Notes: generated by a model not told the origin, from the letters alone. Shown: positions 1-8,693, numbered from the stretch's first letter. The stretch: DNA of 64,000 nucleotides from Opitutaceae bacterium (GCA_027490995.1 JAIXWY010000011.1:1364001-1428000), one strand, 5' to 3'. A program made the numbers and translations.

Positions 1-310
1 CGAGGGTCTCACCAACCCCGACCATATCGACATCCGCGGCGATGTCCTCCTGATTCCGGATCTGCACGCCCGCGTCACACTTCTCGGCAAGGACAACGAA
101 GTCATCACCCATCTCGGCTTCGACCAAGCTTGGACCGATCGCGTGCTCAACCGGGGCGGACAGGGAGGTCTGGTCATGCGTACCAAGCCGGAGACCTGGG
201 AGGACGGACGCTTCATCCATCCGCACGACGCCTGCTTTGATCGCGACGGCAACATCTTCGTGGTTGAGTGGGTGCGCGGCGGGCGCGTGACCAAGCTGCG
301 CAAGGTCTAG
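1..310 (+). CDS. C-terminal end of an NHL-type beta-propeller protein (5' truncated)
   Basis: The window opens inside this gene. The frame starting at base 2 is open to a TAG at 308-310 and gives about 102 residues. They read like the last blades of a six-bladed NHL/peptidyl-alpha-hydroxyglycine-lyase-like propeller: 'NPDHIDIRGD', 'IHPHDACFDRDGNIFVVEW' and a terminal 'GRVTKLRKV'. The pattern 'HPHDACFDRDGNIFVVEW' is typical of NHL repeats, where an Asp-Gly-Asn turn precedes a hydrophobic strand. The N-terminus, and therefore any signal peptide, lies outside the window. The substrate and role cannot be told from this fragment. The gamma-glutamyltransferase gene follows 87 bases downstream on the same strand. 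Confidence 0.7.
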   Translation, partial: EGLTNPDHIDIRGDVLLIPDLHARVTLLGKDNEVITHLGFDQAWTDRVLNRGGQGGLVMRTKPETWEDGRFIHPHDACFDRDGNIFVVEWVRGGRVTKLRKV

Positions 311-396
311 TCGAGGGAGCGGAACGGAATTCGACCGAAGCACGCTCGCGTCTCACGCAGTTTGCGGTTTGCATGAAGGGAGTCCCCGCTCCCGCC

Positions 397-2211
397 ATGC
401 GTCACCCGCTCCTCTTTGTCGCCGTTGTCCGCCGCGTCGTCAGCGCGCGGACTGCAGCCCAACTCCTGGCGATCGGGCTGGTCTTTTCCAGCCCCGCCAA
501 CGTCCTGCTCGCCCAGCGCGCGCCGTTCGAGGCTCCCAAGGGCGTGGTCGTCTCCGCCAGTCTCACGGCCTCGGAGATCGGCGCCGACATCCTCCGCCGC
601 GGCGGCACCGCCGTCGATGCCGCCGTCGCTACGGGGCTTGCCCTCACGGTGACCTACCCACGGGCCGGCAACATCGGCGGCGGGGGATTCCTCCTGCTCC
701 GACTTGAGGACGGCAGGACCACCGCGATCGACTTCCGGGAGAGAGCGCCGGCCGCCGCCACGGCCGACATGTACCTCGATGCAGCGGGACAGGTGGTGCC
801 GGGACGCTCCACGCTCGGACACCTCGCCGCCGGCGTGCCGGGCACGGTGGCCGGGCTCGCCCTCGCTCTCGAACGCTACGGATCGGGCAAGTTCTCGTGG
901 TCGGACTTGGTCGAACCCGCTCGCCAGCTCGCCGCCGACGGAATCACCGTGACTCCAGGTCTCGCCCGCGACCTGGTAGCCGGCGAGGGAATCTTCGAAC
1001 GTTTCCCGGAGTCTCGACGCGTCTTCCAACGCAACGGGCAGTTCTACCAAGCCGGGGAGCGCTGGATCCAACCCGAGCTCGGTCGCACCTTCGCACGCCT
1101 GCAGGAGCACGGCCCCCGCGAGTTTTACGAGGGCGAAACGGCCGCGCTGCTCGCCGACGACATGGCTCGCAATGGAGGACTGATCACCCGCGATGACCTT
1201 CGCGCGTACCGCCCAGTCGAGCGCGCCGTACTCCGCGGCTCGTACCGAGGGCACGAGATCCTCACCATGCCTCCGCCCAGCTCCGGCGGCATCGCGCTGC
1301 TACAAATGCTCGCCATGCTTGAGCCGCACGCTCTCGGCGATCTCGGCCACAACTCAACCGCACGCATCCACTTGGTCACCGAAGTGATGCGCCGCGCTTT
1401 TCGGGATCGCGCCGAATACCTTGGAGACCCGGACTTCGTCCGCGTCCCGGTCGCTGGCCTCATCGATCCTTCGTATGCACGCGGCCTCATGACACACTTT
1501 TCGCCGGACCGGGCCACACCCAGCGCTGGCCTTGCCGCCGGCACGCCGTTCGGACTCGAGCCAAATCCCGCTCCCGCCGTCAGCCGCGAGTCCTCCGAGA
1601 CCACCCACTACTCCATCGTCGATGCCGCCGGCAACGCGGTGAGCGTCACGTACACACTCAACGGACTCTTCGGATGCGGGGTCACCGTCCCCGGTGCGGG
1701 CTTCTTACTGAATAATGAAATGGACGACTTCACGTCCAAGGTCGGGGTGCGAAACATGTTCGGTCTCCTGCAGGGCGCGGCCAATGCCATCGCCCCCGGC
1801 AAGCGCCCACTGTCATCGATGACGCCGACGATCGTACTGCGCGATGGGCGCTTGTTTATGGTTACCGGGAGCCCGGGGGGACCGACGATCATCACGACCA
1901 CGCTGCACGTGATCACGCACGTCATCGACGATGCCATGAGCCTCACCCAAGCCGTGGATGCGCCGCGCTTCCACCATCAATGGATGCCCGACATTATCCG
2001 GGTGGAGCCATTCCTGACGTCCCGTGACACCGCGCTCATGCTGGAAGCCAAGGGCCACACCCTTGCCCTCCAGCGCCTTTATGCGAACTCGCCCGAGGCC
2101 TCCGCTCGGTCGTGGGGCGACGCCGCCAGCATTCTCATCGATCCCAAGAGCGGCATGCGCCTCGGAGCACCAGATCTGCGGAGCGCAGACGCCGGAGCCG
2201 CCGGCCACTGA
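397..2211 (+). CDS. ggt: gamma-glutamyltransferase (glutathione hydrolase)
   Basis: This is a full-length Ntn-hydrolase of the gamma-glutamyltransferase family, about 604 residues from the ATG at 397. The enzyme cleaves or transfers the gamma-glutamyl group of glutathione in the periplasm after self-cleavage into two subunits. An N-terminal hydrophobic segment ending near 'ANVLLAQ' looks like a signal peptide. The large-subunit hallmark 'GGTAVDAAVA' and 'GNIGGGGFLLL' are present. The small subunit should begin at the TTHYS motif, making the Thr at 1600-1602 the processing site and nucleophile. 'GSPGGP' provides the usual glycine-rich substrate loop. The ATG at 373 is an alternative start. The open frame extends upstream to a GTG at 268, but that would overlap the preceding gene. 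Family assignment is firm; the exact substrate is not. Confidence 0.95.
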   Translation: MRHPLLFVAVVRRVVSARTAAQLLAIGLVFSSPANVLLAQRAPFEAPKGVVVSASLTASEIGADILRRGGTAVDAAVATGLALTVTYPRAGNIGGGGFLLLRLEDGRTTAIDFRERAPAAATADMYLDAAGQVVPGRSTLGHLAAGVPGTVAGLALALERYGSGKFSWSDLVEPARQLAADGITVTPGLARDLVAGEGIFERFPESRRVFQRNGQFYQAGERWIQPELGRTFARLQEHGPREFYEGETAALLADDMARNGGLITRDDLRAYRPVERAVLRGSYRGHEILTMPPPSSGGIALLQMLAMLEPHALGDLGHNSTARIHLVTEVMRRAFRDRAEYLGDPDFVRVPVAGLIDPSYARGLMTHFSPDRATPSAGLAAGTPFGLEPNPAPAVSRESSETTHYSIVDAAGNAVSVTYTLNGLFGCGVTVPGAGFLLNNEMDDFTSKVGVRNMFGLLQGAANAIAPGKRPLSSMTPTIVLRDGRLFMVTGSPGGPTIITTTLHVITHVIDDAMSLTQAVDAPRFHHQWMPDIIRVEPFLTSRDTALMLEAKGHTLALQRLYANSPEASARSWGDAASILIDPKSGMRLGAPDLRSADAGAAGH

Positions 2212-2244
2212 GCAGGCACGCCGTGATCCGGGGCACCGCAGGCC

Positions 2245-2619
2245 ATGACCCCACCGGCTCTTCTGTACTTCTCGCCGCTGCTGCTCGCGCTGGAGTTGGT
2301 CCAGTTGATCGCGGCCGAGCGGCTCCTCGGGCTCAAAGCGATACAACGCAAAGAGGATCCGCGCCGCACTGCGCTCCCTCCCAGACTCGCGGCGTGCTGG
2401 AGCATCGGCATCCTCCTGAACGGAGTCTGGATGCTCGCAATGCTCGCCAGCGGATTCGGCACGGGCCGCGTGGGCTGCATGATCGCCACCTCCCTTCTCG
2501 GCTACACGCTTCGCCGGGCCAGCCCGCTTCGCTGGACCCTCGTCATCCTCACCTTCGAGGGCGCGATCCGCATGGGCATGCACGTCTCGCTGCTGATGCT
2601 CGCCTGGCGGCTTCGCTGA
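2245..2619 (+). CDS. small hypothetical integral membrane protein
   Basis: 124 residues starting at an ATG 33 bases after ggt, so possibly co-transcribed with it. The protein is strongly hydrophobic, with four likely transmembrane segments (about residues 5-25, 48-68, 75-90 and 95-118) joined by short charged loops such as 'KAIQRKEDPRR'. I recognise no catalytic motif and cannot place it in a named family. The length and topology resemble the many small four-helix membrane proteins of unknown function. The gene converges with the minus-strand gene that ends at 2665. No convincing terminator hairpin was seen in the 45-base gap. Confidence 0.65.
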   Translation: MTPPALLYFSPLLLALELVQLIAAERLLGLKAIQRKEDPRRTALPPRLAACWSIGILLNGVWMLAMLASGFGTGRVGCMIATSLLGYTLRRASPLRWTLVILTFEGAIRMGMHVSLLMLAWRLR

Positions 2620-2664
2620 CCCTCTGTTCACCGCCGCCGCATCGCAATCGAGCGACGGCGCCGT

Positions 2665-2955
2665 TCACACGCCAAAACGACGCGTGACGGATTTCTCCAC
2701 CGGTTCTCCGAACGAGCGGGTAAAGAACTCCTGAGCTTCCGTCATGAACTTCGCGTAGCGACCGTAGTCGCCAGCCCATGAATTCGGCACGCACACGCGC
2801 TTGATCACACCCCTGCCCACCTTATTTGGAGCCTCGCGATCAGGGGCAAACTCCATCGTGAACTTCGGGTCGTGCGTATGCACCACCGTGTGCACTGACT
2901 CCATCCCGGCTGCATCCCGCTCAATCCGGACAAAGTGCGAAAAGTGGGTGGCCAC
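2665..2955 (-). CDS. hypothetical 96-residue protein
   Basis: A small soluble protein with a GTG start at 2955; an ATG at 2904 is an alternative. Composition is balanced, with aromatic and charged residues ('NSWAGDYGRYAKFMTEAQEFF') that look like real coding sequence. No known family recognised. The start lies inside an 8-bp inverted repeat (2951-2979), and the gene is divergent from the coiled-coil gene starting at 3079. The intervening 123 bases presumably hold both promoters. No SD-like sequence is well placed for the GTG. Confidence 0.6.
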   Translation of the reverse strand: MATHFSHFVRIERDAAGMESVHTVVHTHDPKFTMEFAPDREAPNKVGRGVIKRVCVPNSWAGDYGRYAKFMTEAQEFFTRSFGEPVEKSVTRRFGV

Positions 2956-2979
2956 CTTTCAAGGCTAGCGCAAGGTGGC
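2951..2979. repeat. perfect 8-bp inverted repeat at the start of the 96-residue gene
   Basis: GCCACCTT at 2951-2958 is matched by AAGGTGGC at 2972-2979 across a 13-base loop. The left arm overlaps the GTG start codon of the minus-strand gene. The position suits either an operator for the divergent promoter region or an mRNA hairpin that hides the start. Neither function is proven. Confidence 0.5.
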
Positions 2980-3078
2980 GGGATTGAAACCCGAAAAGCA
3001 CCGCTCCCGCGACGCATAAGCGCTTGCGATCCAAGCCGCAACCGAGTCATAACGGGCGGGTCCGACCGCGCCCCGCCG

Positions 3079-4572
3079 ATGCAAGACCACCCCGAGGTTC
3101 CGAAGCTACCCAAGCTCCCGTTCATCGCCAGCGACGTCTTTCTGCTCAGTGTCGCCGGCTTTATCGCCTACCGGGCGTCCACCCCTCTCGAGGGTGGCGC
3201 ACTCATTGCCATTGTCACCTGCGTCGTCGTCGGCGCGATCCTGCTCGGGATTCCATTCATCGCGGAGTACGGTCGCCGCACCGATGTGTTGCTGCGGGAA
3301 CGTCAGGACGAGATCGCGGCGCTCGCCAAAACGACCGCGGCGTGCGTCGAGCAGGTGAGCATCGCCACCGCGAGCCTCCACAGCCTCGCGGAGAGCCACG
3401 CGCGAAGCGCACGAACGCTCGAAGCACTGCCGCAAAAGCTCCAAGAGAAGGTCGCCGAATTTAAGAGCCAGCTAAACGAGATCAGCGTGGCCGAAAACGA
3501 GGCACTTGAACAGGAATTGCAGACGCTGCGAACGGCCGAAAGCGAACGGCTGCAATCCGCCGTCGACGAACTAGCCAAGGTGTCTCGCGAGTTTGCGCGC
3601 ATCGAGGCCGCCGCTGGCCAGATTTCAGCCACCCTTCTCCAACTCGGCGACCAATCCGCCGCCAAGGTCGCCAGTGGCTTCCTCCAGGCCACCCAGGGAG
3701 CCACCAAAGAAATTGAGGCCAGCCTCGCCCGCGCGCGGGTCCAGTGGGCCGACGAATCCAAGGAGGCCCAAGCCCGCGCTCTGTCCGCTTGGTCGGCACA
3801 CACCGCCGACACGCTTCGCCAACTCGACGAGACGTTTCAGAGATTAGGCCGAAAGAGCATTGGACCGGTCGATTCCCAGCTCCCCGCCAAGCCAGCCGGC
3901 TCGGCCGACGACACGCCGGTCGCTGCAGCTCCCACCACGAAGTCCGTCCCCGCATCACGCTCCTCCGCGGCGAACGACACCCCAGCCGCAGCTCCAGCAG
4001 CCCCCGCCGCTTTCCCCGCGCCCGCGGCAGCTCCCGCCAACTCTGCCGTCGCTTCTCCACCCGTCTCCGCGCCCAGAGCCTCTGCCGCGCCCAAGGCTCA
4101 GACCCCTGAGTTGCCTCTGATCGAGGCATCCAAGCCAGCTCCAGTAGAGATCCCGGCGGTCTCGGTCTCTGTCGCCGCAACTGCCGCGCCGGCGCGCTCC
4201 GAGGCACCGCCTCCACCCTCTCCAGTTCCGTCAGCCGCGGCCACGCCCGCCGCGACCCGCCGTAACGCCGATCGCACCGAGGACGCCACGGTCGAGGCCG
4301 CGCTCTCATCCGACGGCGCTACCCGACTTCTGGTCACTGCCTACATCGGCATCGGCAACAAACTCTTCGCACGGGGCGCGGGACCAGGTCTGAGCTGGGA
4401 GAAGGGAGTGCCTCTGCACTTCGTTTCGATCGGCAAATGGCGGTGGGATACGCCCGATGCCACGGGACCGGTGCAGATCAAGCTCTACAAGAACGATCAA
4501 GTGGAGTGCACGAATGTCGGTACGCTCGAGCTAGAACCTGGGCACCAACACGAAGTTTCCGCCACGTTTTAG
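3079..4572 (+). CDS. membrane-anchored coiled-coil protein with Ala/Pro linker and conserved C-terminal domain
   Basis: About 497 residues from the ATG at 3079. An in-frame upstream extension to 2935 reads as low-quality sequence and crosses the divergent gene. Order of parts: two transmembrane helices near residues 14-35 and 38-60; a long coiled coil rich in Glu, Ala and Leu (about 65-265) with heptad-like 'LEQELQTLRTAESERLQ'; a linker of about 150 residues made mostly of Ala, Pro and Ser; and a compact C-terminal domain of about 85 residues with 'GIGNKLFARGAGPGLSW' and 'GKWRWDTP'. The last domain vaguely resembles a starch-binding or CBM48-type beta-sandwich in its Trp spacing, but I cannot confirm this. 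The layout suggests a cell-envelope protein that places the C-terminal domain away from the membrane. Function unknown. Confidence 0.75.
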   Translation: MQDHPEVPKLPKLPFIASDVFLLSVAGFIAYRASTPLEGGALIAIVTCVVVGAILLGIPFIAEYGRRTDVLLRERQDEIAALAKTTAACVEQVSIATASLHSLAESHARSARTLEALPQKLQEKVAEFKSQLNEISVAENEALEQELQTLRTAESERLQSAVDELAKVSREFARIEAAAGQISATLLQLGDQSAAKVASGFLQATQGATKEIEASLARARVQWADESKEAQARALSAWSAHTADTLRQLDETFQRLGRKSIGPVDSQLPAKPAGSADDTPVAAAPTTKSVPASRSSAANDTPAAAPAAPAAFPAPAAAPANSAVASPPVSAPRASAAPKAQTPELPLIEASKPAPVEIPAVSVSVAATAAPARSEAPPPPSPVPSAAATPAATRRNADRTEDATVEAALSSDGATRLLVTAYIGIGNKLFARGAGPGLSWEKGVPLHFVSIGKWRWDTPDATGPVQIKLYKNDQVECTNVGTLELEPGHQHEVSATF

Positions 4573-4664
4573 CGCCTCCACGATTGATCGGAGAGGTCGC
4601 GAGCGCTCGCGCTTGCATGCGGAACACGCGCAACGGAGCTAGCCTGCGCGCCCACAGGGCGCAC

Positions 4665-4934
4665 TCACCCACCGCTGCTGGAAACCGGCGGCGGCTTCGG
4701 CGGCGGCACCGATAGCTTCGGCAAGTTCAGCTTGCCCGCCGCATCTCGACCGGCGACGGCTGCGGCCTGGTTCGAAGCGGCAATCTCCGTCAGGACTTCT
4801 TTGCGGAAGATTTTTACCTCCCGGGGCGCCGCGATCCCAATCTTCACGGTGTCGCCCTCGACACGGGTGATCCGGATCTCGATGTTGTCGCCAATCAGAA
4901 TCGACTCGTTGACCTTGCGTGAGAGGACAAGCAT
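4665..4934 (-). CDS. csrA: carbon storage regulator CsrA with a C-terminal extension
   Basis: CsrA is a small dimeric RNA-binding protein that represses translation by binding GGA motifs in mRNA leaders. The N-terminal 55 or so residues match the family closely: '[20 protein letters not shown]' and '[17 protein letters not shown]'. The protein is 89 residues, longer than the usual 60-70, with a tail rich in Ala then Pro and Ser ('[17 protein letters not shown]'). The gene is the last of the flgF operon and follows fliW by 12 bases. The FliW-CsrA pair is a known partner switch in which FliW sequesters CsrA and flagellin competes for FliW. No SD sequence precedes the ATG. Confidence 0.95.
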   Translation of the reverse strand: MLVLSRKVNESILIGDNIEIRITRVEGDTVKIGIAAPREVKIFRKEVLTEIAASNQAAAVAGRDAAGKLNLPKLSVPPPKPPPVSSSGG

Positions 4935-4946
4935 GGCGGAAATCGC

Positions 4947-5378
4947 TCAACCAGCCGTGACCAAGGGATGACGCGCGCTGTAGCGGGTGTGGTTGGCCAA
5001 TACCACCTGCTTGGCCAGTCCCGTGCGGCGATTAATGATGACCGGCCCCACGAGGTTCACCGTCGCCGTCGGTGGCTGCGCCCGGCTGACCGTCACGATG
5101 TTGAGCACCAGAGTATCCGCCGTATCAGCGATCTCCAGAAACGCCGCATCCTCATCAAACAACTCCAGCTCATAGTCGGGAATCAAGCCCGCCGGCTCAA
5201 TGACCACGAAATCGACCGGTTCGGGACCCACCAACCTCAGCCACCGAAACGGGAGCTGGTCCTCGCTGTAATACAGTTCGAAGCCCTGATGATCAGGGAA
5301 GCCCACCAAGCCGCCCGGAATGCGGATCAGCTGGGGCGCCGCTTCCGCAGACGCCGGGGAATCGAAGCTCACTTTCAT
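4947..5378 (-). CDS. fliW: flagellar assembly factor FliW
   Basis: 143 residues, the normal FliW length. Recognisable family features are 'IPGGLVGFPDHQGFELYY' near the N-terminus, 'PFRWLRLV' and a C-terminal 'NLVGPVIINRRTGLAKQVVL'. FliW binds flagellin and antagonises CsrA, coupling flagellin translation to secretion. It starts 12 bases after the flgL stop and is followed by csrA. The context supports the function even though flagellin itself lies outside the window. Confidence 0.93.
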   Translation of the reverse strand: MKVSFDSPASAEAAPQLIRIPGGLVGFPDHQGFELYYSEDQLPFRWLRLVGPEPVDFVVIEPAGLIPDYELELFDEDAAFLEIADTADTLVLNIVTVSRAQPPTATVNLVGPVIINRRTGLAKQVVLANHTRYSARHPLVTAG

Positions 5379-5390
5379 GACAGAAAAAGG

Positions 5391-6290
5391 CTACTTGAGA
5401 TAATCGAGAATGGAAAGCTGAAGTATCCGGTTCGCTGATGACAGGGAAGCCTCATAGGCCGTCGTCGCTTGACCCAACCGTACCATGGTTGCCGCCAAGT
5501 CCGCATCGGACTCGCGAGAAACCAGCTGTTCCAGATTCTCCGTACGCGCTCGCTGTTGCAGACGGCTCGCCTGTACGCGTAACTCGACTGCTCCGTTCTC
5601 GCTGACTGCACTGAGCAAGGCGTTCTCTGCCGCCTCGAGTGACGGGCGCGTCGTTGCCACCGCTGACGTACTCAGGGAAGCCAAGGCGTCGCGAAGATCA
5701 ACCAGACCAGAAATGAGGTCGCGAATGCCGACGTTCGTGGCGGCAGACGCTCCCACCGGCAGTTCCGTGGCCTCCGAGATGGAGATCACTGCTCGGTTCG
5801 AGTTGCCCGCATACGCCACCGCGGTCACCCGACCCGTGCCCACGTCCCGGGTCACCGCAAAGGGGGCCGTATCCGTCGCCGTCCCGGAAAACAGATAGTC
5901 CTCGCGCAGACGGCCATTGCCCGCCTGCACCGCTTGCTCGATGAGTTGGTTTACCTCGGCCGCATAGGCCCGAAGGGCATCGGGACTGCTGATTCCACTG
6001 CCCAAAGTGACAATCTCCCCCGCCCGTTCCGATACCTGCTGCAGAGATTTGAGCCCAGCAAACGAGGCTTGGGAAATCTCTTGGGCCCGATCTGCGTTGC
6101 GGTCGAACTGCAGGATCCTCGCTCGCTCGGCCTGCATCGCAATGACCCGACCTGCCGACGCCGGGTCTTCATCGATGGACCTCAATCGCTGGCCCGTCGA
6201 AACCTGCAGCTGCAGCTGTGCCTGACGCGCGCCGGCACGCTGAATCTGGGCGAGGACCGATGAGGAAGCCTGATGGGTGGGGACACGCAT
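5391..6290 (-). CDS. flgL: flagellar hook-filament junction protein FlgL
   Basis: 299 residues, flagellin-like. The N-terminus has the D0/D1 helix pattern ('RVPTHQASSSVLAQIQRAGA', 'QLQLQVSTGQRLRSIDEDPA') with the conserved Asp-Pro motif shared by flagellin and FlgL. The C-terminus ends in the amphipathic 'TTAYEASLSSANRILQLSIL'. FlgL joins the hook (through FlgK) to the filament and is exported by the flagellar secretion system. It lies directly after flgK and before fliW. The family assignment from ends and context is firm. Confidence 0.93.
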   Translation of the reverse strand: MRVPTHQASSSVLAQIQRAGARQAQLQLQVSTGQRLRSIDEDPASAGRVIAMQAERARILQFDRNADRAQEISQASFAGLKSLQQVSERAGEIVTLGSGISSPDALRAYAAEVNQLIEQAVQAGNGRLREDYLFSGTATDTAPFAVTRDVGTGRVTAVAYAGNSNRAVISISEATELPVGASAATNVGIRDLISGLVDLRDALASLSTSAVATTRPSLEAAENALLSAVSENGAVELRVQASRLQQRARTENLEQLVSRESDADLAATMVRLGQATTAYEASLSSANRILQLSILDYLK

Positions 6291-6330
6291 GGTCGAGGGG
6301 CGAAAAGTCTGTCGTCAGCTAGCGGGACAC

Positions 6331-7752
6331 TCAGGCTCCGAGTCGGTTGACCACCGTCTCGAGCAGTTCATCGATCACGGCCACCACCCGCGAGGAAGCC
6401 TGGAAGGATCGCTGGTAGCGCATCAGGTCCGCCATTTCCTCATCCAGCGACACGCCGCTCACCGCATCCCTCTGCCCACGCACGATCTGCTCCACGCCAC
6501 GTTGGTCATCGGCCCGGGCTCGGGCCCCTGCTAATGCCTGACCAAGATCGGTGGCGGCTCGGGTAAAGTGCTGCAGGAAGGTACCGTCAATCGCATCGCC
6601 GGAAGAGACTGAGAAACGTCGGTCACCCAGGGCCGCAACCGCACGGGCCAACGTGTTGTCGCCGGCTGCGCCGTTATCGGACGCTTTGAGCGAAGTCGCC
6701 GAAACACCCGAAGCCAACGCGAAGGACGACGCTGCCACGCCACTCGCCACGAAGAAATCCCCCGTCGCACCCGTCGGGTTGTAGGCGGCGTTGACCGAGC
6801 GAACGAACTGCTCGGCGAGCTGGTCAATCCGGTTCCGAGTATCAGCGATCACCGTATCTCGCGCCACCAATGCGCCACCAATACCACCGGTCGGCACCGC
6901 GATCACCGCACTTGGGGTCCCCCCCGTAATCGTGCCCCCGGACAACGCCACCGGTCCAGTCGTCGCCGGACCCGACACAAGGATCAGCGGCGCGCCCTGC
7001 GCATCCCGGACCGAAATCTCCAGCTGACCCGGGTAACCCGAAGCGGGCCGGGATTCACAGGGCAGCTTCGCCGCCAACTCCTCAAGGCGGGCCTGCCGCT
7101 GGTCGCGCAGGTCGGCCGCTCCCCCTGGAAAGTTGATCTCAGCGCGACCGATTTGACGGTTCAGGTCGGCGATGGTCTCGAGGAGCCGATTGGCCTCGGA
7201 CACATCCGTGCCGATCTGCTCCGTGAGGTCAGTCTGAACCTGCTCTAGCCGCTGGTCCGTGGTCCGCACCCGATCCACCAGTGCCGAGGCCTGCTGGACG
7301 AGCGACTGCCGCTCCCCAAGATCGGTGGGCCGGGCCGCAAAGGCCTGAAATGCATTAAAGAACGCCGTGATCGACTCGGCGAGTCCGTTGCCGGAACCCG
7401 CGGCGCCGAGCGCGACCGCATCACCCGTGCGACCAATCTGCTGCCCGAGTCCCGCCTGGGCACGCTCGTAGGCAGCGGCCTCCGTATCCAACGCGGCCGT
7501 CGCCGCGATCTCCCTGACCGTCTGTCGATCCAGAAGCGTGTCGCGCAGTTGCTGAACCTGTAAGGCTTCAAGCCCGAGGGACTGCGCCCCCTCAGGCGTG
7601 AAAACCGTGCCACGATCGCCCAGCACTACACGCTGGCGCGCATAGTGCGGATTGTTCACGTTCGCGAGGTTGCGACCCGCTGTCTCCACCGCACGCGATT
7701 GCGCGGTGAGGGCGCGAACTCCGGAGGAAAGACTGCCGAAAAGACCAGACAT
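6331..7752 (-). CDS. flgK: flagellar hook-associated protein FlgK
   Basis: 473 residues. The N-terminal rod-type motif 'SGLFGSLSSGVRALTAQS' followed by 'AGRNLANVNNPHYARQRVVL' is diagnostic of FlgK, and the C-terminus has the matching 'EEMADLMRYQRSFQASSRV'. FlgK forms the first ring of the hook-filament junction. It is the eighth gene of the flgF operon, preceded by flgN, its likely chaperone. A weak -24/-12-like sequence at 7764-7779 ends 11 bases before its ATG. Confidence 0.95.
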   Translation of the reverse strand: MSGLFGSLSSGVRALTAQSRAVETAGRNLANVNNPHYARQRVVLGDRGTVFTPEGAQSLGLEALQVQQLRDTLLDRQTVREIAATAALDTEAAAYERAQAGLGQQIGRTGDAVALGAAGSGNGLAESITAFFNAFQAFAARPTDLGERQSLVQQASALVDRVRTTDQRLEQVQTDLTEQIGTDVSEANRLLETIADLNRQIGRAEINFPGGAADLRDQRQARLEELAAKLPCESRPASGYPGQLEISVRDAQGAPLILVSGPATTGPVALSGGTITGGTPSAVIAVPTGGIGGALVARDTVIADTRNRIDQLAEQFVRSVNAAYNPTGATGDFFVASGVAASSFALASGVSATSLKASDNGAAGDNTLARAVAALGDRRFSVSSGDAIDGTFLQHFTRAATDLGQALAGARARADDQRGVEQIVRGQRDAVSGVSLDEEMADLMRYQRSFQASSRVVAVIDELLETVVNRLGA

Positions 7753-7761
7753 GGCGAAAAA

Positions 7762-8253
7762 TTAGCCCGCCGCCTGCCAGGCAGCAGAACCGGCCGAGAG
7801 AGTGACCCTACCCCCGTGGGAATAGGTGGAAACGAGGCTGGAGGGCCGGAGAACACGGAGCGTCTCTTGATGCACCTCAAGCGTCCGCGCCAACAACTCA
7901 CGATTCTGCCGCGCGCCGCGCCGCAAGCGGTGAACCAGTACGTTGATCTCGTCAATCAGCGCTAGCACCAGCGGGCGCACCTCTTCCGGAAAGCAGGGAA
8001 CCAACGCCCGCAGGGTTCGTTCTCCTGACACGCCCAGCGTCAACGAAAGTGCACGCACACAACGCTCGCGATCCTCCCGCTGCGCGGTGGCGGTCTTCGC
8101 CCGCGACTCAATCGCGCCGGCAAGCTCGAGCACGGCATCGGCATCGCGTTGCAGAAGCCGCTGCCGCTGCTCCGCGAAGAGCGCGAGCAGGCCTCCGTAG
8201 GCCTCGAGCTCCGCCCGCAAGTGTTGCACCAAAATTTCCCAAGAAGAGGTCAT
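7762..8253 (-). CDS. flgN: FlgN-family flagellar export chaperone
   Basis: 163 residues, helical, without transmembrane segments. The pattern of an N-terminal helix ('WEILVQHLRAELEAYGGLLA') followed by 'EQRQRLLQRDADAVLELAGAI' is the FlgN signature, though overall conservation in this family is low. FlgN escorts FlgK and FlgL to the export gate. The position directly before flgK and flgL supports the call. The stop lies 9 bases before the flgK ATG. Confidence 0.8.
   Translation of the reverse strand: MTSSWEILVQHLRAELEAYGGLLALFAEQRQRLLQRDADAVLELAGAIESRAKTATAQREDRERCVRALSLTLGVSGERTLRALVPCFPEEVRPLVLALIDEINVLVHRLRRGARQNRELLARTLEVHQETLRVLRPSSLVSTYSHGGRVTLSAGSAAWQAAG
7764..7779 (-). promoter_or_regulatory. 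weak -24/-12-like element before flgK
   Basis: On the minus strand the sequence reads TGGCAGGCGGCGGGCT: a good -24 half, the correct 12-base GG-to-GC spacing, but GGGC instead of TTGC at -12. It sits 11 bases before the flgK ATG, similar to the stronger elements at the operon heads. It also codes the last residues of FlgN in GC-rich sequence and has no upstream dyad, so it may be chance. Confidence 0.2.
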
Positions 8254-8291
8254 GAATGGAAAGTGTAGAAAGGCATCGCAATCAGAACGGG

Positions 8292-8675
8292 TCAGAGACG
8301 CGGACCCGCCGCTTCCGGACTCGCTGCCGTGGATTCGTTGCTCGGCGCGCCGCGCGGAGTGAGCTGCTGGGTCAACATCTTCGAAAGCCCAAGCCCGCCA
8401 GCCGCACCCAGCGACGTAGCGAGCACGTCGGTGAGCATGTAGCCGTACACCCCGCCGCCGGAGCCGCCAGCGCCGCCGAGGCCGCCGCTCATCAGGGGCT
8501 CGATCGTCGGAGTCAGCAATTGGCGCAGAATGATCGCTTCAAACTGCCCCGCCGCACGGGAAACGTCGTCTGAACTCCTCGCCGTACGGGCACCGGCCGG
8601 GCGGCCCGTCGGCGCGGCGTCGGCCGCCAAACGCGCCACCGCGTTCACTGAGGAAGGGAAAGATACCGGATCCAT
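8292..8675 (-). CDS. flgJ: FlgJ-like rod assembly protein without the peptidoglycan hydrolase domain
   Basis: About 127 residues. The core 'AAGQFEAIILRQLLTPTIEP' and 'GYMLTDVLATSLGAAGGLGL' matches the rod-binding N-terminal domain of FlgJ. The C-terminal glucosaminidase domain of enteric FlgJ is absent, as is common outside the gammaproteobacteria, so a separate hydrolase is expected. The ATG at 8675 is preferred over a GTG at 8684 because a GGAG sequence lies about 7 bases before it. It lies between flgI and flgN. Confidence 0.87.
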   Translation of the reverse strand: MDPVSFPSSVNAVARLAADAAPTGRPAGARTARSSDDVSRAAGQFEAIILRQLLTPTIEPLMSGGLGGAGGSGGGVYGYMLTDVLATSLGAAGGLGLSKMLTQQLTPRGAPSNESTAASPEAAGPRL

Positions 8676-8693
8676 GAGTTGCACTCCGGAGGC

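Noticed and set aside
1813..2631. 272-residue minus-strand frame opposite ggt and the small membrane protein
   Set aside because: Antisense to two genes that have clear family or membrane features; its composition is typical of a shadow frame.
2978..2990. GCGGGATTGAAAC string resembling the end of a CRISPR repeat
   Set aside because: Single copy, with no second repeat or spacer-like spacing nearby and no cas genes in the window.
4600..4660. GC-rich hairpins between the coiled-coil gene and csrA as a bidirectional terminator
   Set aside because: Stems such as TGCGCGCCC/GGGCGCA can form, but there is no T-run on either strand.
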